Notes: generated by a model from the letters alone, not told the origin. DNA of 64,000 bases from Alphaproteobacteria bacterium (GCA_947473805.1 CANJGB010000011.1:1-64000), one strand, 5' to 3'; counted from the stretch's first letter, positions 9,102 through 21,042 are shown. Numbers and translations: made by a program.

Positions 9102-10274
9102 ATGGCCCGAAGCTCGGCCGAAGTAACCGAGGCGCAGGTACGCGCCGCGCTGTCGCAAGTGATCGACCCGGACCAGGGCAAGGACGTAATTGGCCTGGGC
9201 ATGATTTCGGGCATCGTGGTCAAGGACGGCAATGTCGGCTTCGCGGTCGAGGTCGACCCCAAGGACGGGGCCAAGAAAGAGCCATTGCGCAAGGCCTGTG
9301 CCGCCGCGGTCGATGCGATTCCGGGCGTATTGTCGGTTACCGCGGTGCTGACCGCCGAGCGCGCGCCCGCCAAGGCCGCGCCGGCCGCCCACAATCACGG
9401 GCACGACCACGGCCATAATCACGGTCATTCCCACGCCCCGGCGGCCGGCAAGGCCTCGGTCGGCGAGAAGCCCGCCATTCCCGGCATCCGCGCCATCATC
9501 GCGGTGGCCAGCGGCAAGGGCGGCGTCGGCAAGTCCACGACGGCGGTGAATCTGGCGCTGGGCCTGGCCGTGCGCGGGCAGAAGGTCGGCCTGCTCGACG
9601 CCGACATCTACGGTCCGTCGGTGCCCCGCATGATGGGCATATCCGGCAAGCCGAATTCCGCCGACGGCAAGACCATGGACCCGATGCGCAGCTGGGGCAT
9701 CCCCACCATGTCCATGGGCTACCTGGTGCCCGAGGATACGCCGACCATCTGGCGCGGCCCGATGGTGATGAGCGCGCTGGAACAGATGCTGCGCCAGGTC
9801 AACTGGGGCAAGCTGGATGTGCTGGTGGTCGACATGCCGCCGGGCACGGGCGATGCGCAGCTCACCATGGCGCAGCGCGTGCCGCTGGCCGGCGCGGTCA
9901 TCGTCTCAACGCCGCAGGACATCGCCCTGCTCGACGCGCGCAAGGGCCTGAACATGTTCCGCAAGGTTGACGTGCCGGTGTTCGGCATCGTCGAGAACAT
10001 GAGCTATTTCGTCTGTCCGAACTGCAATCACCGCTCGGACATCTTCGCCCATGGCGGCGCGGCGCGCACGGCGCACCAGCTGGGCTGCGACTTCCTGGGC
10101 GAAATTCCTCTGCACATGGATATCCGCGAGACCTCGGACGACGGCCGCCCCATCGTGGTGAGCAAGCCGGACAGCGAGCATGCCCGCGCCTATCTGGCCA
10201 TTGCCGACAAGGTGGCGGAGAAGATCGAGGCCTCGCTCGCCGCCAATGCCGGGCCGAAAATCCTGGTCCAGTAG
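9102..10274 (+). CDS. mrp: Mrp/ApbC-type Fe-S cluster carrier ATPase with His-rich linker
   Basis: This P-loop ATPase carries and delivers Fe-S clusters in the cytoplasm. The start ATG 9102 (MARSSAEVTEAQVRAALSQV) gives 390 residues. An N-terminal MIP18/DUF59-type domain (about 6-85) is followed by a linker, then the ATPase domain. The deviant Walker A ASGKGGVGKST is at residues 136-146, with LLDADIYGPSVPRMMG after it, and the cluster-binding CxxC is in YFVCPNCNHRSD. The linker (about residues 97-112) is nine histidines alternating with Gly/Asn/Asp, an unusual insert that could bind metal. It is divergent from hflK. Confidence 0.95.
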   Translation: MARSSAEVTEAQVRAALSQVIDPDQGKDVIGLGMISGIVVKDGNVGFAVEVDPKDGAKKEPLRKACAAAVDAIPGVLSVTAVLTAERAPAKAAPAAHNHGHDHGHNHGHSHAPAAGKASVGEKPAIPGIRAIIAVASGKGGVGKSTTAVNLALGLAVRGQKVGLLDADIYGPSVPRMMGISGKPNSADGKTMDPMRSWGIPTMSMGYLVPEDTPTIWRGPMVMSALEQMLRQVNWGKLDVLVVDMPPGTGDAQLTMAQRVPLAGAVIVSTPQDIALLDARKGLNMFRKVDVPVFGIVENMSYFVCPNCNHRSDIFAHGGAARTAHQLGCDFLGEIPLHMDIRETSDDGRPIVVSKPDSEHARAYLAIADKVAEKIEASLAANAGPKILVQ

Positions 10275-10289
10275 ATCAGTTGCGCGGGC

Positions 10290-11336
10290 TTAGTTGCCCT
10301 TGCGCAGGACGCGGGTTTCACCAAGCGCGAACAGGACGAAGTCCTGCGCCGGCACATTGTACTTCTCACGCGCCGGCGGCAGCCGGTCCATCGGCTGTTC
10401 GACCGGGTCGTCGCACAGGCGGAACGTGCCCCAGTGGACGCCCAGCGAGAACTTGCTCTTCACATCGAGGTGGATCTGTACCGCCTCGTCCTCGTTCACA
10501 TGCTGGTTCTTCATGAACCAGCGCGGCTCGTAGCAGCCAACCGCGATCTGCGCGAAGTCGAATCCGCCAAACCGCCGGCCGATTTCCTTGAAGTCGTCCG
10601 AGTATCCGGTGTCGCCGGTGAAGAACATCGAGAAGCCAGCCGCCTCGACCACATAGCCGCCCCACAGCGTCTCGTGCCTGTCGAACGGCGTGCGCGCCGA
10701 CCAGTGCTGCACCGGCACCAGCGTGACCTTTGCGTCGCGGAACAGGTTCGAATCCCACCAGTCCAGCGCCTTGGCGTTGGTAACGCCCTGCTCTTCCATC
10801 CAGCGTTCAATACCCAGCGGCACGACGAACAGCGGCGGCCCGCCGGCCTGGTCGTTCAGCGCCTTGATCGTACCCAGGTCGAGATGGTCGTAGTGGTTGT
10901 GGCTGATCACCACCATGTCGATGCGCGGCAGTTCCGCCAGCGTCACCGGCAGTTTCGTCACCCGCTTCGGACCCGCAAAGGAGAACGGCGACGAACGGTC
11001 GCCGAAATGCGGATCGGTCAGGATGTTAAGACCGCCAACCTGCCACAAAGCGGTGGCATGGCTGATCCACGTCACCGTGACATCGCTGGTATTGGCGCGA
11101 AGATAGGCCGTATCGACCGCCACGACAGGCACACGTTCGGCATGCTGCTCGGGCACGCCCTTGGTCCAGCGGTCCCATTGCCACCGCCAGAAACCGCCGG
11201 CGATCTTGGTGTTGTCGATGTAGTTGTTGTTGAAACCTTCCGGCCGGTGATGCGGCTTGGCCGGGTCGTAACAGGGATTAGCCGCCGCGCATCCCGCCAG
11301 CAGCAGCAGAAAGCACGCGCGGCGGATAGCGTTCAC
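10290..11336 (-). CDS. NAPE-PLD-like metallo-beta-lactamase-fold hydrolase, lipoprotein
   Basis: The 348-residue product begins with a lipoprotein signal (LLLLAGCAAAN; acylated Cys16), so it is probably an anchored envelope enzyme. The MBL fold shows the metal motif ISHNHYDHLD, then FFTGDTGYS and GVHWGTF. Several segments follow the order of mammalian N-acyl-phosphatidylethanolamine phospholipase D: LTDPHFGDRSSPFSFAGPKR, VPLGIERWM, the EPRWFMKNQHV stretch, and HWGTF. The closest known reaction is therefore a phosphodiester cleavage of a phospholipid, but UlaG-type lactonases share the fold. The gene is 16 bases downstream of, and convergent with, mrp; its start is 19 bases from the ppdK stop. 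Confidence 0.82.
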   Translation of the reverse strand: MNAIRRACFLLLLAGCAAANPCYDPAKPHHRPEGFNNNYIDNTKIAGGFWRWQWDRWTKGVPEQHAERVPVVAVDTAYLRANTSDVTVTWISHATALWQVGGLNILTDPHFGDRSSPFSFAGPKRVTKLPVTLAELPRIDMVVISHNHYDHLDLGTIKALNDQAGGPPLFVVPLGIERWMEEQGVTNAKALDWWDSNLFRDAKVTLVPVQHWSARTPFDRHETLWGGYVVEAAGFSMFFTGDTGYSDDFKEIGRRFGGFDFAQIAVGCYEPRWFMKNQHVNEDEAVQIHLDVKSKFSLGVHWGTFRLCDDPVEQPMDRLPPAREKYNVPAQDFVLFALGETRVLRKGN

Positions 11337-11355
11337 GTCGCCCTCTCCGCCGCGA

Positions 11356-14175
<2,820 letters not shown>

Positions 14176-14178
14176 GGA

Positions 14179-16194
14179 TTACCCTTCGATCTGCGAAAAA
14201 TCTGCAAGCTTGTCGAGTTCGCCGCGGATGCGGGCGAGTATGTTCAGACGGTTGGCGCGAAGGTCCGGTTCCGGCGCGTTGACCGTAACCTTGTCGAAGA
14301 ACGCGTCCACCGGCGCGCGCAGGGCAGCCAAGGCCGCGCCCGTCGCGGCGAAGTCTTCCTTGCCCAGCGCCTGTGCCGCCATCGCCTCGACCTCACCCAG
14401 TTTCGCTACCAGCTCCTGCTCCTCGGGCGCGCGTAGCAACTTCGTGTCAATGCCGTCGGCGTAGGCGCGGCCGTCCTTCTTTTCTTCAATGCGCAGGATG
14501 TTCGCCGCACGGCGATAGGCGGCCAGCATGTTGGCGCCGTCGGCGCTGGCCAGGAATGCGCCCAGCGCCTCGACCCGGCGCACAACGCGCACCAGATCGT
14601 CATCGCCCTTGGCGAACACGGCCGACACCAGGTCGTGCCGCACGCCCTGCTCGCGCAGGTAAACCTTCAGGCGGTCGGCGAAGAAATCGAGCAGGTCTTT
14701 TTTCGCACCGACCGACTGCAGAGGCAGGCGCAGCTTGTTTTCCAGCACGATGCGGATGATGCCGAGCGCGGCGCGGCGCAGCGCGAACGGGTCCTTTGAT
14801 CCGGTCGGCTTCTCATCTACGGCGAAGAATCCGGTCAGCGTGTCGATCTTGTCGGCCAGCGCGACGGCGATGCTGACCGGCGCTGTCGGCACCTTGTCGG
14901 TCGGACCCAGCGGCGAATAGTGCTCGGCGATAGCGGCGGCAACCACGGCCTGCTCGCCGTCGTTGCGGGCGTAATATCGGCCCATAACGCCCTGCAGTTC
15001 GGGGAACTCGCCGACCATGCCCGATGTCAGGTCGGCCTTGGCCAGCAGGGCCGCGCGGTCGGCCAGTCCGGCATCGGCGCCGATCTGGGCTGCGATCTGC
15101 TGCGCCAGCTTGCGCACGCGGGCCGACTTCTCGAACACGGTGCCCAGCTTGGCGTGGAACACGATGCCCTTCAGCGCGTCGATGCGGCTGTCGAGGCGTG
15201 CCTTGCGGTCCTGGTCCCAGAAGAACTTGGCGTCGGACAGGCGCGCGCGCAGCACCTTCTCGTTGCCGGCGACGATTTCCTTGCCACCGTCGTCGGCAAC
15301 CATGTTGGCCACCACGACGAAACGCGCCGCCATGGCGCCGTCGGCCTTGTTCAGCGTGAAATATTTCTGGTTTACCCGCATCGAGGTGGTCAGCACCTCT
15401 CTAGGCACGTCCATGAACGCATCGTCGATGCGGCCCATCAGCGGCACCGGCCATTCGACCAGACCTGTCACCTCGTCCAGCAAGCCCTTGTCGGGCACCG
15501 GCACCAGGCCCTCTTTCTTCGCGAGCTCGGCAATACCTTTTTCGATGGCCGCCGCGCGATCAGCCGGGTCGAGCAGGACCTTGGCCGCTTCAAGTTTCGC
15601 CTTGTAGTCGGCGAAGCCCGTCACCGCGAAACGTGTATTGCCCATGAAGCGATGGCCCTGGGTCGTGTCACCTGCGGAAACCGGTCCGAATGCGAACGGC
15701 ACCACCTTGCTGTCGAACAGGCACAGGATCGAATGCAGCGGCCGCACCCAGCGCACCGCGTGGTCCGCCCAGCGCATGCTCTTCGGCCACGGCAGTTCGG
15801 TCACGGCAGCAGCCAGAATCTCGGGCAGCACCTCGGCCGTTGTGCGGCCCTTCTTGTCGATCACCGCGAACCAGAATTCGCCCTTGCCGGTATCGCGCTT
15901 CTCGCAGGCGTCGAGCGAGGCAACGCCAGCGCCTTTCAGAAATCCTTCAATCGCCTTGTCGGGCGACCCGACGCGCGGCCCCTTGCGCTCTTCCTTCACG
16001 TCGGGCTGCGCGGCAGGAATGCCGTCAATCACCAACGCCAGGCGGCGCGGCGTCGCGAAGGCCTTCGCATCGCCGAACGACAGGCCGGCAGCCTTCAGCT
16101 TCTCGGTCACCAGACGGCGCAGGTCGTCGGCCGCGCGCGCCTGCATGCGCGCCGGAATTTCCTCGGAGAAAAGTTCGAGCAGAAGTTCGGGCAC
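14179..16194 (-). CDS. glyS: Glycyl-tRNA synthetase beta subunit
   Basis: GlyS is the tRNA-binding subunit of the alpha2-beta2 glycyl-tRNA synthetase. I choose GTG 16194 ([18 protein letters not shown]), which gives 671 residues and the family N-terminus and leaves a 2-base gap after the glyQ stop; the frame is open further upstream but only over glyQ. Conserved stretches include [36 protein letters not shown]-type [11 protein letters not shown], and the HD-like and C-terminal helical DALR-type region near the end. The operon runs glyQ-glyS-ppdK. Confidence 0.96.
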   Translation of the reverse strand: MPELLLELFSEEIPARMQARAADDLRRLVTEKLKAAGLSFGDAKAFATPRRLALVIDGIPAAQPDVKEERKGPRVGSPDKAIEGFLKGAGVASLDACEKRDTGKGEFWFAVIDKKGRTTAEVLPEILAAAVTELPWPKSMRWADHAVRWVRPLHSILCLFDSKVVPFAFGPVSAGDTTQGHRFMGNTRFAVTGFADYKAKLEAAKVLLDPADRAAAIEKGIAELAKKEGLVPVPDKGLLDEVTGLVEWPVPLMGRIDDAFMDVPREVLTTSMRVNQKYFTLNKADGAMAARFVVVANMVADDGGKEIVAGNEKVLRARLSDAKFFWDQDRKARLDSRIDALKGIVFHAKLGTVFEKSARVRKLAQQIAAQIGADAGLADRAALLAKADLTSGMVGEFPELQGVMGRYYARNDGEQAVVAAAIAEHYSPLGPTDKVPTAPVSIAVALADKIDTLTGFFAVDEKPTGSKDPFALRRAALGIIRIVLENKLRLPLQSVGAKKDLLDFFADRLKVYLREQGVRHDLVSAVFAKGDDDLVRVVRRVEALGAFLASADGANMLAAYRRAANILRIEEKKDGRAYADGIDTKLLRAPEEQELVAKLGEVEAMAAQALGKEDFAATGAALAALRAPVDAFFDKVTVNAPEPDLRANRLNILARIRGELDKLADFSQIEG

Positions 16195-16196
16195 GG

Positions 16197-17072
16197 TCAG
16201 GCTCCCGCCGGCGCGTGGCCGCGGCTGATCAGCCACTGCTCGCAGCACGCCTTGGCCAAGGCGCGGACGCGGCCGATATAGGCGGCGCGCTCGGTCACGC
16301 TGATCACGCCGCGTGCGTCCAGCAGGTTGAACCGGTGGCTGGCCTTGATGCACTGGTCATAGGCCGGCAGCGCCAGCTTTGCCGCAATCAGCTTCTGGCA
16401 TTCCTTCTCGGCATCGGTGAAATGCTGGAACAGCATGTCGGTGTCGGCATGTTCGAAGTTGTGCGCGCTGTACTCGCGCTCGGCCTGCAGGAACACGTCG
16501 CCGTATTTCGTCGTGGCGTTGAAATCCAGGTCGTACACGTTGTCCTTGCCCTGGATGTACATGGCCAGGCGCTCGAGCCCGTAGGTGATCTCGCCCGCCA
16601 CCGGGTTGCAGTCGAAGCCGCCGACCTGCTGGAAATAGGTGAACTGCGTCACCTCCATGCCGTCACACCAAACTTCCCAGCCAAGGCCCCAGGCGCCCAG
16701 CGTCGGGCTTTCCCAGTCGTCCTCGACGAAGCGGATGTCGTGGCGGTTGGCGTCGATGCCAACTTCCTTCAGCGACCCGAGATAAAGGTCGAGGATGTTC
16801 GGCGGGCTGGGCTTCAGGATCACCTGGTACTGGTAATAGTGCTGCAGCCGGTTGGGGTTTTCGCCATAGCGGCCGTCCTTGGGCCGGCGCGAGGGCTGCA
16901 CGTAAGCGGCGCTCCACGGCTCTGGCCCCAGCGCGCGCAAGGTGGTGGCCGGGTGGAAGGTGCCCGCCCCCATTTCCATGTCGTACGGCTGCAGGATCAG
17001 GCAGCCCTGGGCAGCCCAATAGTTCTGCAGCTTGAGGATCAGGTCCTGGAAGGTTTTGGCCGGCTGCGCCAT
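16197..17072 (-). CDS. glyQ: Glycyl-tRNA synthetase alpha subunit
   Basis: GlyQ is the class II catalytic subunit that activates glycine. The start ATG 17072 ([20 protein letters not shown]) gives 291 residues, the usual size; upstream in-frame codons are not conserved. Hallmarks are [40 protein letters not shown] and the [19 protein letters not shown] stretch. The C-terminal half contains [19 protein letters not shown]. It is the first gene of glyQ-glyS-ppdK. Confidence 0.97.
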   Translation of the reverse strand: MAQPAKTFQDLILKLQNYWAAQGCLILQPYDMEMGAGTFHPATTLRALGPEPWSAAYVQPSRRPKDGRYGENPNRLQHYYQYQVILKPSPPNILDLYLGSLKEVGIDANRHDIRFVEDDWESPTLGAWGLGWEVWCDGMEVTQFTYFQQVGGFDCNPVAGEITYGLERLAMYIQGKDNVYDLDFNATTKYGDVFLQAEREYSAHNFEHADTDMLFQHFTDAEKECQKLIAAKLALPAYDQCIKASHRFNLLDARGVISVTERAAYIGRVRALAKACCEQWLISRGHAPAGA

Positions 17073-17198
17073 GGCGCTGACCCTAGGTTTATGGCGCGAA
17101 ACCGCGACCTTTGGCGGGGGAGAACGAACGGCGCGGACCATAGCACCGCCGTCCGGAGTTTCAAGTGTTGCACTGCACCCAAAAGCGGCAGATTGGAC

Positions 17199-17417
17199 CT
17201 AGGCGCCCGTGCACTGGTGGGCGCTGCCGGCCGCCACGTAGGTCCCGCATTTCGGGCATTTCACCAGGTCCTGGGCGACGGTTGCCGAGGCCGGGGGTGG
17301 TGCCTGGCGCGGTGCCGGGGCGGCCGCGACGTTCAGCTTTCTTTGCCAGACCCTCCAGCCGTACCAGGCGGCACCGGCGACGATCAGCAATAGCAGGAGT
17401 TTGGGCAGGCTCAGCAT
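17199..17417 (-). CDS. Small membrane-anchored zinc-ribbon protein (PP0621-like)
   Basis: This 72-residue protein has one N-terminal membrane segment (about residues 4-21), a Pro/Ala-rich linker, and a C-terminal CPKCGTYVAAGSAHQC motif that could hold one zinc with three Cys and one His. This layout matches small PP0621-type proteins of unknown function found in proteobacteria. It lies 126 bases upstream of glyQ on the same strand and is divergent from the secreted protein gene at 17522. Confidence 0.7.
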   Translation of the reverse strand: MLSLPKLLLLLIVAGAAWYGWRVWQRKLNVAAAPAPRQAPPPASATVAQDLVKCPKCGTYVAAGSAHQCTGA

Positions 17418-17455
17418 GGCCGCACTATAGCCCGATCGCCCCCACGCGGCGATTT

Positions 17456-17481
17456 GGAACTTCGCCGGCCGCGGCCTTGTT
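17456..17481 (+). promoter_or_regulatory. EcfG-like promoter candidate (GGAAC-N17-TGTT)
   Basis: GGAAC at 17456-17460 and TGTT at 17478-17481 are separated by 17 bases. This matches the alphaproteobacterial general-stress sigma factor consensus GGAAC-N16/17-CGTT except for one base. It lies 40 bases upstream of the secreted-protein ATG at 17522. No anti-sigma system is encoded in the window. Confidence 0.45.
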
Positions 17482-17521
17482 AAGTATAGTGGATCGGGGG
17501 TCGCTCCACGGAGGTTCGGCC

Positions 17522-17872
17522 ATGGCTCGGATCATTTCGGCGGTTTTGCTGGCGTTACTGGCGGTGGCGGCACTCGCGCCGGCCGCCGAGGCGCGCACGC
17601 GCGTGTTCGTCGGCGTGAATGCCGGTTTCGGTCCCTATCCTTATTATCCGCATCACCGGGGCTATTACGGCGCGCCGGCCTATTACTACGGCCCGCCGCC
17701 GGTCTATTACGCGCCGCCCCCGCCCGTCGTCTATTACCAGCCGCCGCCGGTTTATCGCGCGCCGTCAAACTGCCGCACGTGGAACGGTGATGCCGATGTG
17801 GACGCCACGGGCCAGCCGTTCTACGGCACCGCCTGCCTTGGCGCCGACGGCCGGTGGCACATCGTCAACTAG
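17522..17872 (+). CDS. Secreted Tyr/Pro-rich protein of unknown function
   Basis: The 116-residue product starts at ATG 17522 behind a GGAGG ribosome site and has a clear signal peptide (about residues 1-24, ending AAEAR). The mature middle (about 32-82) is built from YY, PP and GY runs such as YYAPPPPVVYYQPPP. The C-terminal part, CRTWNGDADVDATGQPFYGT followed by ACLGADGRWHI, resembles the small SH3-like tail of surface proteins of this kind and holds two Cys that may pair. It is likely periplasmic or surface-exposed. An EcfG-like promoter lies just upstream. The stop codon abuts the convergent S49 peptidase gene. Confidence 0.75.
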   Translation: MARIISAVLLALLAVAALAPAAEARTRVFVGVNAGFGPYPYYPHHRGYYGAPAYYYGPPPVYYAPPPPVVYYQPPPVYRAPSNCRTWNGDADVDATGQPFYGTACLGADGRWHIVN

Positions 17873-18706
17873 CTACAGGCCGTAACGGCCCCACAGCGCG
17901 CGCTCCTCGGCGGCGCTGAACAGGGCATTGGCGGCATCGCCAGCCAGCCCCTGCATGCCCAGCCGGCGGCGCAGCCAGCCCTGCTTCGCGCCGACCCGGC
18001 GCAGGCGAACCTTGTCGCCGAATTTCGCCCGCACGACCGAGCGCAGATCGCCCAGGCCGTCGATCAGCCCCAATGACTTCGCCTGGCGGCCAGACCAGAA
18101 CTCGCCGGAGAACAGTTCCGCCTCCGGCGCCTTCAACTTGCCGGCGCGGCGCGCGCGGACCTCGTCCTTGAAATTGTCGTGCAGTTCCGCCTGCAGCTTC
18201 AGCAGCCGGGCGACATCTTCCGGCTGTTCCGGCCGGAACGGATCAAGGAACGACTTGCGCTCGCCCGACGTATGCATGCGCCGCTCGACGCCGATGCGAT
18301 CGATCAGGCCGGTGAAGCCGAAGCCCGCCGAGATGACGCCGATGGAGCCGACGATGGAACTGGGGTCGGCATAGATTTCGTCCGCCGCCAGCGAAAGCCA
18401 GTAACCGCCCGACGCCGCGACATCCTCGGCAAAGGCGAAGACCGGAATCTTCTTCTCCGCCGACAGCTGGCGAATGCGCGCGGTGATCAGCGCCGACTGC
18501 ACCGGCGACCCACCGGGCGAGTTGATCGCCAAGGCCACGGCCTTGACCTTTTTCAACGCGAACGCCGCCTCGATGGGGCCGGCCAGACTGGCGAGGTTCA
18601 ACCCGGGCCGGCCGAGAAGCCCGCCAGACGAGATGACCCCATCCAGACGGAGTACCGCCACGACGGGCGCCGACTTCGAAAACAGCTTTGAGATCCAGTT
18701 GGCCAT
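17873..18706 (-). CDS. S49-family signal-peptide-peptidase-like serine protease
   Basis: SppA/SohB-type proteases of clan SK cleave membrane-bound or signal peptides. The 277-residue single-domain product has the ClpP/crotonase-like order VVAVLRLDGVISSG, LAINSPGGSPVQSALI, VAASGGYWLSLAADEIYADP (Ser nucleophile in AASGGYW) and SIVGSIGVISAGFGF. The probable general-base Lys is in the GERKSFLDPFRPEQPED segment. There is no obvious N-terminal membrane segment beyond a short hydrophobic start, so it may act at the cytoplasmic face. It follows the trmN6-like gene by 25 bases in the DUF2007 - methyltransferase - protease string. Confidence 0.9.
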   Translation of the reverse strand: MANWISKLFSKSAPVVAVLRLDGVISSGGLLGRPGLNLASLAGPIEAAFALKKVKAVALAINSPGGSPVQSALITARIRQLSAEKKIPVFAFAEDVAASGGYWLSLAADEIYADPSSIVGSIGVISAGFGFTGLIDRIGVERRMHTSGERKSFLDPFRPEQPEDVARLLKLQAELHDNFKDEVRARRAGKLKAPEAELFSGEFWSGRQAKSLGLIDGLGDLRSVVRAKFGDKVRLRRVGAKQGWLRRRLGMQGLAGDAANALFSAAEERALWGRYGL

Positions 18707-18731
18707 GGCAGCCTAGATAGGGCGTAGGCGG

Positions 18732-19463
18732 TTAAAACACCAGCGCCTGGCCGTGACGCAGAATGTCCTGCGCGGCAGCGGTATAGCCGGACTCATCGTG
18801 CAGGACGAAGCCCGGCAGCGTCTGTGCCACCCCCGAACCACCGTTGATCGCACGCACCAATACCCGCTTCGGCTTCTGGCCCGCGCGCGGCAGCAACGGC
18901 AGGATGGTCGCGCCGGGCAATAGCGCCTGCAACTCTTCCAGTCGTTCAGCGCGGTGAATCAACGTAATCGTGCCACCCTGCCGCACCGCGCGCTGCAGGA
19001 AGCCGATCCAGCGCGCCAGTGTGTCAGCATCGCCTTCGGTGCGCGCCAGCGCGCGGGCGGCCAGGGGCGAGCGGTCGTGCGCCGTGGTGAAGAACGGCGG
19101 ATTGGCCAAGCCATGGTCGAACGTACCGGCCGTGAACTCCGCCGGTGGCGCCGCAATGTCGCCGACCACGACCCGCGCGCGATCCGGCAGGTCATTGGCA
19201 ATGATGTTCTGCTCCGCCAGCGCCGCCATGTCGGCCTGCACTTCCAGGCCGGTGACCTGAACGCCCGGCACGCGCCGCGCCAGGCACAGCATCGCCGCGC
19301 CCGCGCCACAGCCCGCCTCGATGACCGTGCCATCCATCGCCGGTATTGCCGCCGCCAGCAACACCGCATCCGACCCGGCACGGAACCCCTTGCGCGGCTG
19401 GGCCAGGGTCAGCCGGCCGCCAAGAAACGCGTCGTGTGTGATGTCCGGTTCAGCCGGCGTCAT
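18732..19463 (-). CDS. tRNA1(Val) A37 N6-methyltransferase-like (TrmN6 family)
   Basis: This SAM-dependent methyltransferase has 243 residues starting at ATG 19463 (MTPAEPDITHDAFLGG). The fold is visible as the SAM motif IEAGCGAGAAMLCLARR and the adenine N6-methyltransferase catalytic motif NPPFFT. The N-terminal RLTLAQPRKGFRAGSDAVLLA region matches TrmN6/YfiC proteins, which modify A37 of tRNA1(Val). The substrate is an inference from the family. The start codon lies inside the 3' end of the DUF2007 gene (14-base overlap), which indicates coupling. Confidence 0.85.
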   Translation of the reverse strand: MTPAEPDITHDAFLGGRLTLAQPRKGFRAGSDAVLLAAAIPAMDGTVIEAGCGAGAAMLCLARRVPGVQVTGLEVQADMAALAEQNIIANDLPDRARVVVGDIAAPPAEFTAGTFDHGLANPPFFTTAHDRSPLAARALARTEGDADTLARWIGFLQRAVRQGGTITLIHRAERLEELQALLPGATILPLLPRAGQKPKRVLVRAINGGSGVAQTLPGFVLHDESGYTAAAQDILRHGQALVF

Positions 19464-19668
19464 GGTCGATCTGCGCCGCACGCAGGATGGAGCGGGCGGC
19501 CACCAGCTCATCGTCGCCTACCATCAGGCGGCGGGGAATGGCGCCGATCGATCCGTCGAGGATGCTGGCATGGCGGTCGAGGACCAGCAGGTCGATCCGG
19601 GCATCGGCCATCAGCGCCTCGATGTACGAGATCAGGACGGCATCGTTGGTGCGCAACAATTCCTTCAA
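19450..19668 (-). CDS. DUF2007 small protein
   Basis: I choose TTG 19668 (72 residues) because it has a GGGGGA ribosome site four bases upstream and gives the family start LKELLRTNDAVLISYIEALM. The rest, LLVLDRHASILDGSIGAIP and RRLMVGDDELVAARSIL, is typical of DUF2007 proteins, a small alpha/beta fold thought to bind ligands or act as PII-like modules. Longer in-frame starts run into the divergent polyprenyl synthase promoter. It heads an operon with the TrmN6-like and S49 genes. Confidence 0.82.
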   Translation of the reverse strand: MKELLRTNDAVLISYIEALMADARIDLLVLDRHASILDGSIGAIPRRLMVGDDELVAARSILRAAQIDHDAG

Positions 19669-19780
19669 GTGTCCCCCGACCAACACTGTTGCCGACGCGG
19701 CGGCGCGCGCCTTGACCGACCGCCGGATGGCTCTATGCTCCGCTTCGATTAACATCAAGCCACTGTTCGAGGAACCGCTT

Positions 19781-20803
19781 TTGGCCACCGTCACTCCCCT
19801 GGGCAAGGCACGCGGCGCCGGCAAGCCGGCCGGGCTGGAGCGTCTGCTGGCCCTGGTCGGTCACGACCTCGCGGCGGTCAACCAGGAAATAATCCGGCGC
19901 ATGCACAGCCGGGTGCCGTTGATCCCGGAACTGGCCAGCCATCTGATCTCCGCCGGCGGCAAGCGCGTGCGCCCGCTGCTGACCCTCGGCGCCGCGAAGC
20001 TGTGCGGCTATGACGGCAACCAGCACACCCTGCTGGCGGCCTGCGTCGAGTTCATCCACACCGCCACCCTGCTGCACGACGATGTCGTGGACGAAAGCGA
20101 GCTGCGCCGCGGCAACGCCACCGCCAACCTGCTGTGGGGCAACGAGGCCTCGGTTCTCGTCGGCGACTTCTTGTTCAGCCGCGCCTTCCAGCTGATGGTC
20201 GAAACCGGCTCGCTGGAAATCCTCCGCATCCTGGCCGGCGCGTCCGCCACCATCGCCGAGGGCGAGGTCATGCAATTGGCGACCGCCAACGACATGACGA
20301 CCACCGAGGACGCCTATCTGGATGTCATCTCGGCCAAGACCGCGGCCCTGTTCGCGGCGGCCTGCCGCGTCGGCGGCGTCATCGCCGGCTGCGACCCGGC
20401 GGCGGCGGACGGGCTGGACAGCTTCGGCCGCAACCTTGGCATCGCCTTCCAGCTCGTCGATGACGCGCTGGACTACGCCGCCGACCAGCAGGCTTTGGGC
20501 AAGTCGGTCGGCGACGACTTCAAGGAGGGCAAGATCACCCTCCCCGTCATCCTGGCCTTCCGCCGTGGCGGCGAGGACGAGCGCGCGTTCTGGCGCCGCA
20601 CCCAGGAGAAGCTGGAACAGCAGCCCGGCGACCTCGAACAGGCGCAGGTTCTGATGCGCCGGCATGCCGCCATTGCCGATACTTTGGAGCGCGCCCGCTA
20701 TTACGGCGACCTGGCACACCGGGAACTGGCCCGCTTCCCCGATGGCGAGGCCAAGGCCGCCCTGGCGGCGGTCGTCGATTTCTCCATCGAACGGGCCTAT
20801 TGA
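19781..20803 (+). CDS. ispB: Long-chain polyprenyl diphosphate synthase (IspB-like)
   Basis: This enzyme extends farnesyl diphosphate with isopentenyl units to make the quinone side chain. TTG 19781 is preferred because GAGGAA lies six bases upstream, giving 340 residues; an ATG at 19727 has no ribosome site. The first Asp-rich motif is LLHDDVVDES, preceded by GGKRVRPLLTLGAAKL, and the second is QLVDDALDYAAD. Chain length (C40-C50) is an inference from family. It is divergent from DUF2007 and precedes the tRNA-Pro gene. A second, short-chain synthase (ispA) occurs at 51.0-51.9 kb. Confidence 0.9.
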   Translation: MATVTPLGKARGAGKPAGLERLLALVGHDLAAVNQEIIRRMHSRVPLIPELASHLISAGGKRVRPLLTLGAAKLCGYDGNQHTLLAACVEFIHTATLLHDDVVDESELRRGNATANLLWGNEASVLVGDFLFSRAFQLMVETGSLEILRILAGASATIAEGEVMQLATANDMTTTEDAYLDVISAKTAALFAAACRVGGVIAGCDPAAADGLDSFGRNLGIAFQLVDDALDYAADQQALGKSVGDDFKEGKITLPVILAFRRGGEDERAFWRRTQEKLEQQPGDLEQAQVLMRRHAAIADTLERARYYGDLAHRELARFPDGEAKAALAAVVDFSIERAY

Positions 20804-20833
20804 GCCGACCCGGCGGCTTTAGTCGGGCAATCC

Positions 20834-20862
20834 TTGCAGGCGCTCCGGACTGGCGCTATAAG
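20834..20862 (+). promoter_or_regulatory. Sigma-70-type promoter of tRNA-Pro
   Basis: TTGCAG at 20834-20839, a 17-base spacer, then TATAAG at 20857-20862. The distance to the mature tRNA 5' end at 20877 fits a short leader. This is the clearest housekeeping promoter in the window. Confidence 0.7.
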
Positions 20863-20876
20863 GCGCCCTCGCGCGG

Positions 20877-20953
20877 CGGAGTGTAGCTCAGCCTGGTAGA
20901 GCACTAGCTTCGGGAGCTAGGGGCCGGAGGTTCGAATCCTCTCACTCCGACCA
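20877..20953 (+). tRNA. tRNA-Pro (anticodon CGG)
   Basis: A full 77-base cloverleaf can be drawn. The acceptor is CGGAGTG paired with CACTCCG (20943-20949), followed by discriminator A and an encoded CCA (20951-20953). The anticodon stem CTAGC/GCTAG encloses loop TTCGGGA, so the anticodon at 20911-20913 is CGG, reading CCG. The T arm contains GGTTCGAATCC. It should be a single-gene transcript from the promoter just upstream. Confidence 0.97.
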
Positions 20954-21042
20954 GCCGCGTTTCCCTGTCAGACCTCATTTTCCTAATTCGTCGCCTGAGT
21001 CTTCGGGCGGGGCTGTTCGTCCACCTTTTCCCGCTGTTTGAA

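Noticed and set aside
20804-20833. Short hairpin CCGAC/GTCGG after the polyprenyl synthase gene
   Set aside because: The five-pair stem has no T-tract, so evidence for termination is too weak.
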